Below, piece by piece: positions 39,293-40,254 of a DNA stretch of 40,254 nucleotides; positions within the stretch are counted from its first letter, which is position 1; each line of letters begins with the position of its first letter. The translations under genes were made by a program, and so were the position numbers. The stretch is from positions 1 to 40,254 of the forward strand of contig JAJFTD010000026.1 of NCBI GenBank assembly GCA_021373255.1, given 5' to 3'. The stretch is from a bacterium. GTDB lineage: Bacteria; Armatimonadota; UBA5829. The notes under the pieces were generated by a model. The model saw only the letters and a program-made list of their open reading frames with translations. It was not told the DNA's origin and did not search any database.

Positions 39293-40254
39293 ATGTCAAG
39301 CACATTCTTCGGAATAAGCGTAGCACAATCTGGACTGGCCGCCCAACGGCGAGCCATGGACATATTGGGCTACAATATCGCCCACGCAAACGACCCAACC
39401 TATAAGCGCCAGAGAATGGTGATGGTGGAGGGGGCCGTGCTGGCGACTTCCCAGGAAGCATCATCCGTGGGAGTCTCGGCTGTTGGTGGCGGTGTAAGCA
39501 GCGGTGATGTTGAACGCATTCGCGACACCCTAATCGAAAACCGCCTCAGAGAGGCAACCACTTCAGCAGCCAGTTGGAACTACACGCAGAATGTTATGAG
39601 CCAGATCGAGACGGCACTCGGCGAGCCAAGCGATACCGGGCTTCAGAAGGATATCGACAACTTCTGGGCATCATGGCAGAAGGTCGCGAATAGTCCAGAT
39701 TCATCCTCGATCCGTACTGCATTGCTCGAAGACACATCGGCGTTGTGCCAGCGAATGCAATATGTCTATGGTCAAATGCAGGACACTGTTAGTGACCTGA
39801 ACCTGGCAGTTGTAGACCGTGTACAGCAGGTGAACCTGATCGCCGGGGAAATTGGAAAGCTCAATAATGAGATTGGAGCACTCTCCTCCGGGCAGATGCC
39901 TGTAAACGACCTCCTCAACCGCCGCGATGCATTGGTTCAGGAACTCTCAAAGCTGGTGGCTATCAGTCAGCATGGCAGCGGTGTAGACAATTTCATTATA
40001 TCCATCGGCGGCACGGCGCTGGTCCAGGGAACGAAAGTAAATAAACTTGAGACCGAAGTGGGCACCAACGGCCAGCAAATGGTCCAGTGGGAACGTGATG
40101 GAGAGCCTGTGAACATCTCAGATGGCGAATTGAGCGCCATACTGACTCTCAGGGACGAGACAGTTCCGGGTTACATGGAACAGCTCAATAATATCGCCAC
40201 CACTCTAGTGGCGCAAGTAAATGCCGTACATCACACAGGACAGACAATTACCAA
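39293..40254 (+). CDS. flgK: Flagellar hook-associated protein 1, 3' end outside window
   Basis: Partial: 320 residues to the right edge, read directly from the sequence. It begins MSSTFFGISVAQSGLAAQRR, then MDILGYNIAHANDPTYKRQR, the N-terminal helical motif shared by axial flagellar proteins. Further segments LQKDIDNFWASWQKVANSPDSSSIRTALLEDTSALCQRM, VNLIAGEIGKLNNEIGAL and LLNRRDALVQELSKLV are typical of FlgK. It forms the junction between hook and filament. A GGAG site is present about eight bases before the ATG. It follows flgN by 11 bases. The C-terminus and any filament genes are outside. Confidence 0.93.
   Translation, partial: MSSTFFGISVAQSGLAAQRRAMDILGYNIAHANDPTYKRQRMVMVEGAVLATSQEASSVGVSAVGGGVSSGDVERIRDTLIENRLREATTSAASWNYTQNVMSQIETALGEPSDTGLQKDIDNFWASWQKVANSPDSSSIRTALLEDTSALCQRMQYVYGQMQDTVSDLNLAVVDRVQQVNLIAGEIGKLNNEIGALSSGQMPVNDLLNRRDALVQELSKLVAISQHGSGVDNFIISIGGTALVQGTKVNKLETEVGTNGQQMVQWERDGEPVNISDGELSAILTLRDETVPGYMEQLNNIATTLVAQVNAVHHTGQTIT

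Noticed and set aside
1-40254. tRNA, rRNA, CRISPR, insertion sequence or prophage.
   Set aside because: Reading both strands showed no cloverleaf with a GGTTCGAATCC-type arm, no regular 25-40 base repeat array and no transposase or integrase. The GAACCTGA near 15844 belongs to the TPP riboswitch.

Overview
The window reads as an ordinary chromosomal stretch of an anaerobic or facultative, diderm, flagellated bacterium with G+C somewhat above 50%. The diderm reading rests on P- and L-ring flagellar genes (flgI, flgH, flgA), a beta-barrel outer-membrane protein and several secreted proteins. A HdrA/MvhD-type electron-transfer cluster suggests anaerobic energy metabolism. The mixture (Hdr cluster, LemA-DUF2207, sialate O-acetylesterase family, copper-amine-oxidase-like stalk domain, paired DUF2795 proteins) would suit Armatimonadota or a neighbouring phylum, but that is inference; no rRNA or other decisive marker is present.

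Layout. 1-5.85 kb (minus): an Hdr/Flx-like redox cluster (hdrA, mvhD/flxD-like, two Fe-S subunits, the last cut by the window edge), interrupted by three small membrane or secreted proteins. 5.95-6.4 kb (minus): a HicAB toxin-antitoxin pair. 6.57-8.38 kb (minus): lepA, divergent from two small DUF2795 genes. 9.1-15.6 kb (minus): an outer-membrane barrel protein, an ATP-type PEP carboxykinase, a LemA/DUF2207 pair and a sialate O-acetylesterase-like protein. 15.7-23.4 kb (plus): a thiamine locus led by a promoter, a TPP riboswitch and an intrinsic terminator, then thiE, thiC, a DUF433/DUF5615 toxin-antitoxin pair, thiL, tsaE, tsaB, rtcA and a TPR protein. 23.5-28.9 kb (minus): serC, a voltage-sensor ion channel with an odd filter, a radical SAM protein and xylulokinase. 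29.0-31.5 kb: a CPBP protease fused to a periplasmic domain, a lone HEPN protein and an FmdB zinc ribbon. 31.9-33.7 kb (minus): an Ig-like/low-complexity/amine-oxidase-like secreted protein. 33.9-40.25 kb (plus): the flagellar rod, ring and hook-junction operon flgF-flgG-flgA-flgH-flgI-flgJ-flgM-flgN-flgK, the last cut by the window edge.

How the parts work together. The Hdr cluster probably links a hydrogenase- or NADH-type input to HdrA flavin chemistry. ThiE, ThiC and ThiL supply TPP under feedback from the riboswitch. TsaE and TsaB belong to t6A tRNA modification. The flagellar genes follow assembly order from the rod to the hook-filament junction, with the anti-sigma factor and the FlgK chaperone built in.

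The structure least explained by genes is a set of degenerate tandem arrays with a 7- or 8-bp period in non-coding spacers (1719-1746, 3824-3858, 5856-5890, 5916-5943, 19573-19600, 31797-31828, 36962-36993, and a looser one at 707-747). There is also a two-copy palindromic element sharing the arm CCGCATTATTC (8995-9068 and 14184-14237). The clearest mechanistic reading is the TPP riboswitch, where an antiterminator helix that competes with both P1 and the terminator can be drawn base by base. I did not find a convincing wholly new multi-gene system; the best candidates for new biology are the CPBP fusion, the membrane-gene insertion in the Hdr cluster and the tandem arrays.
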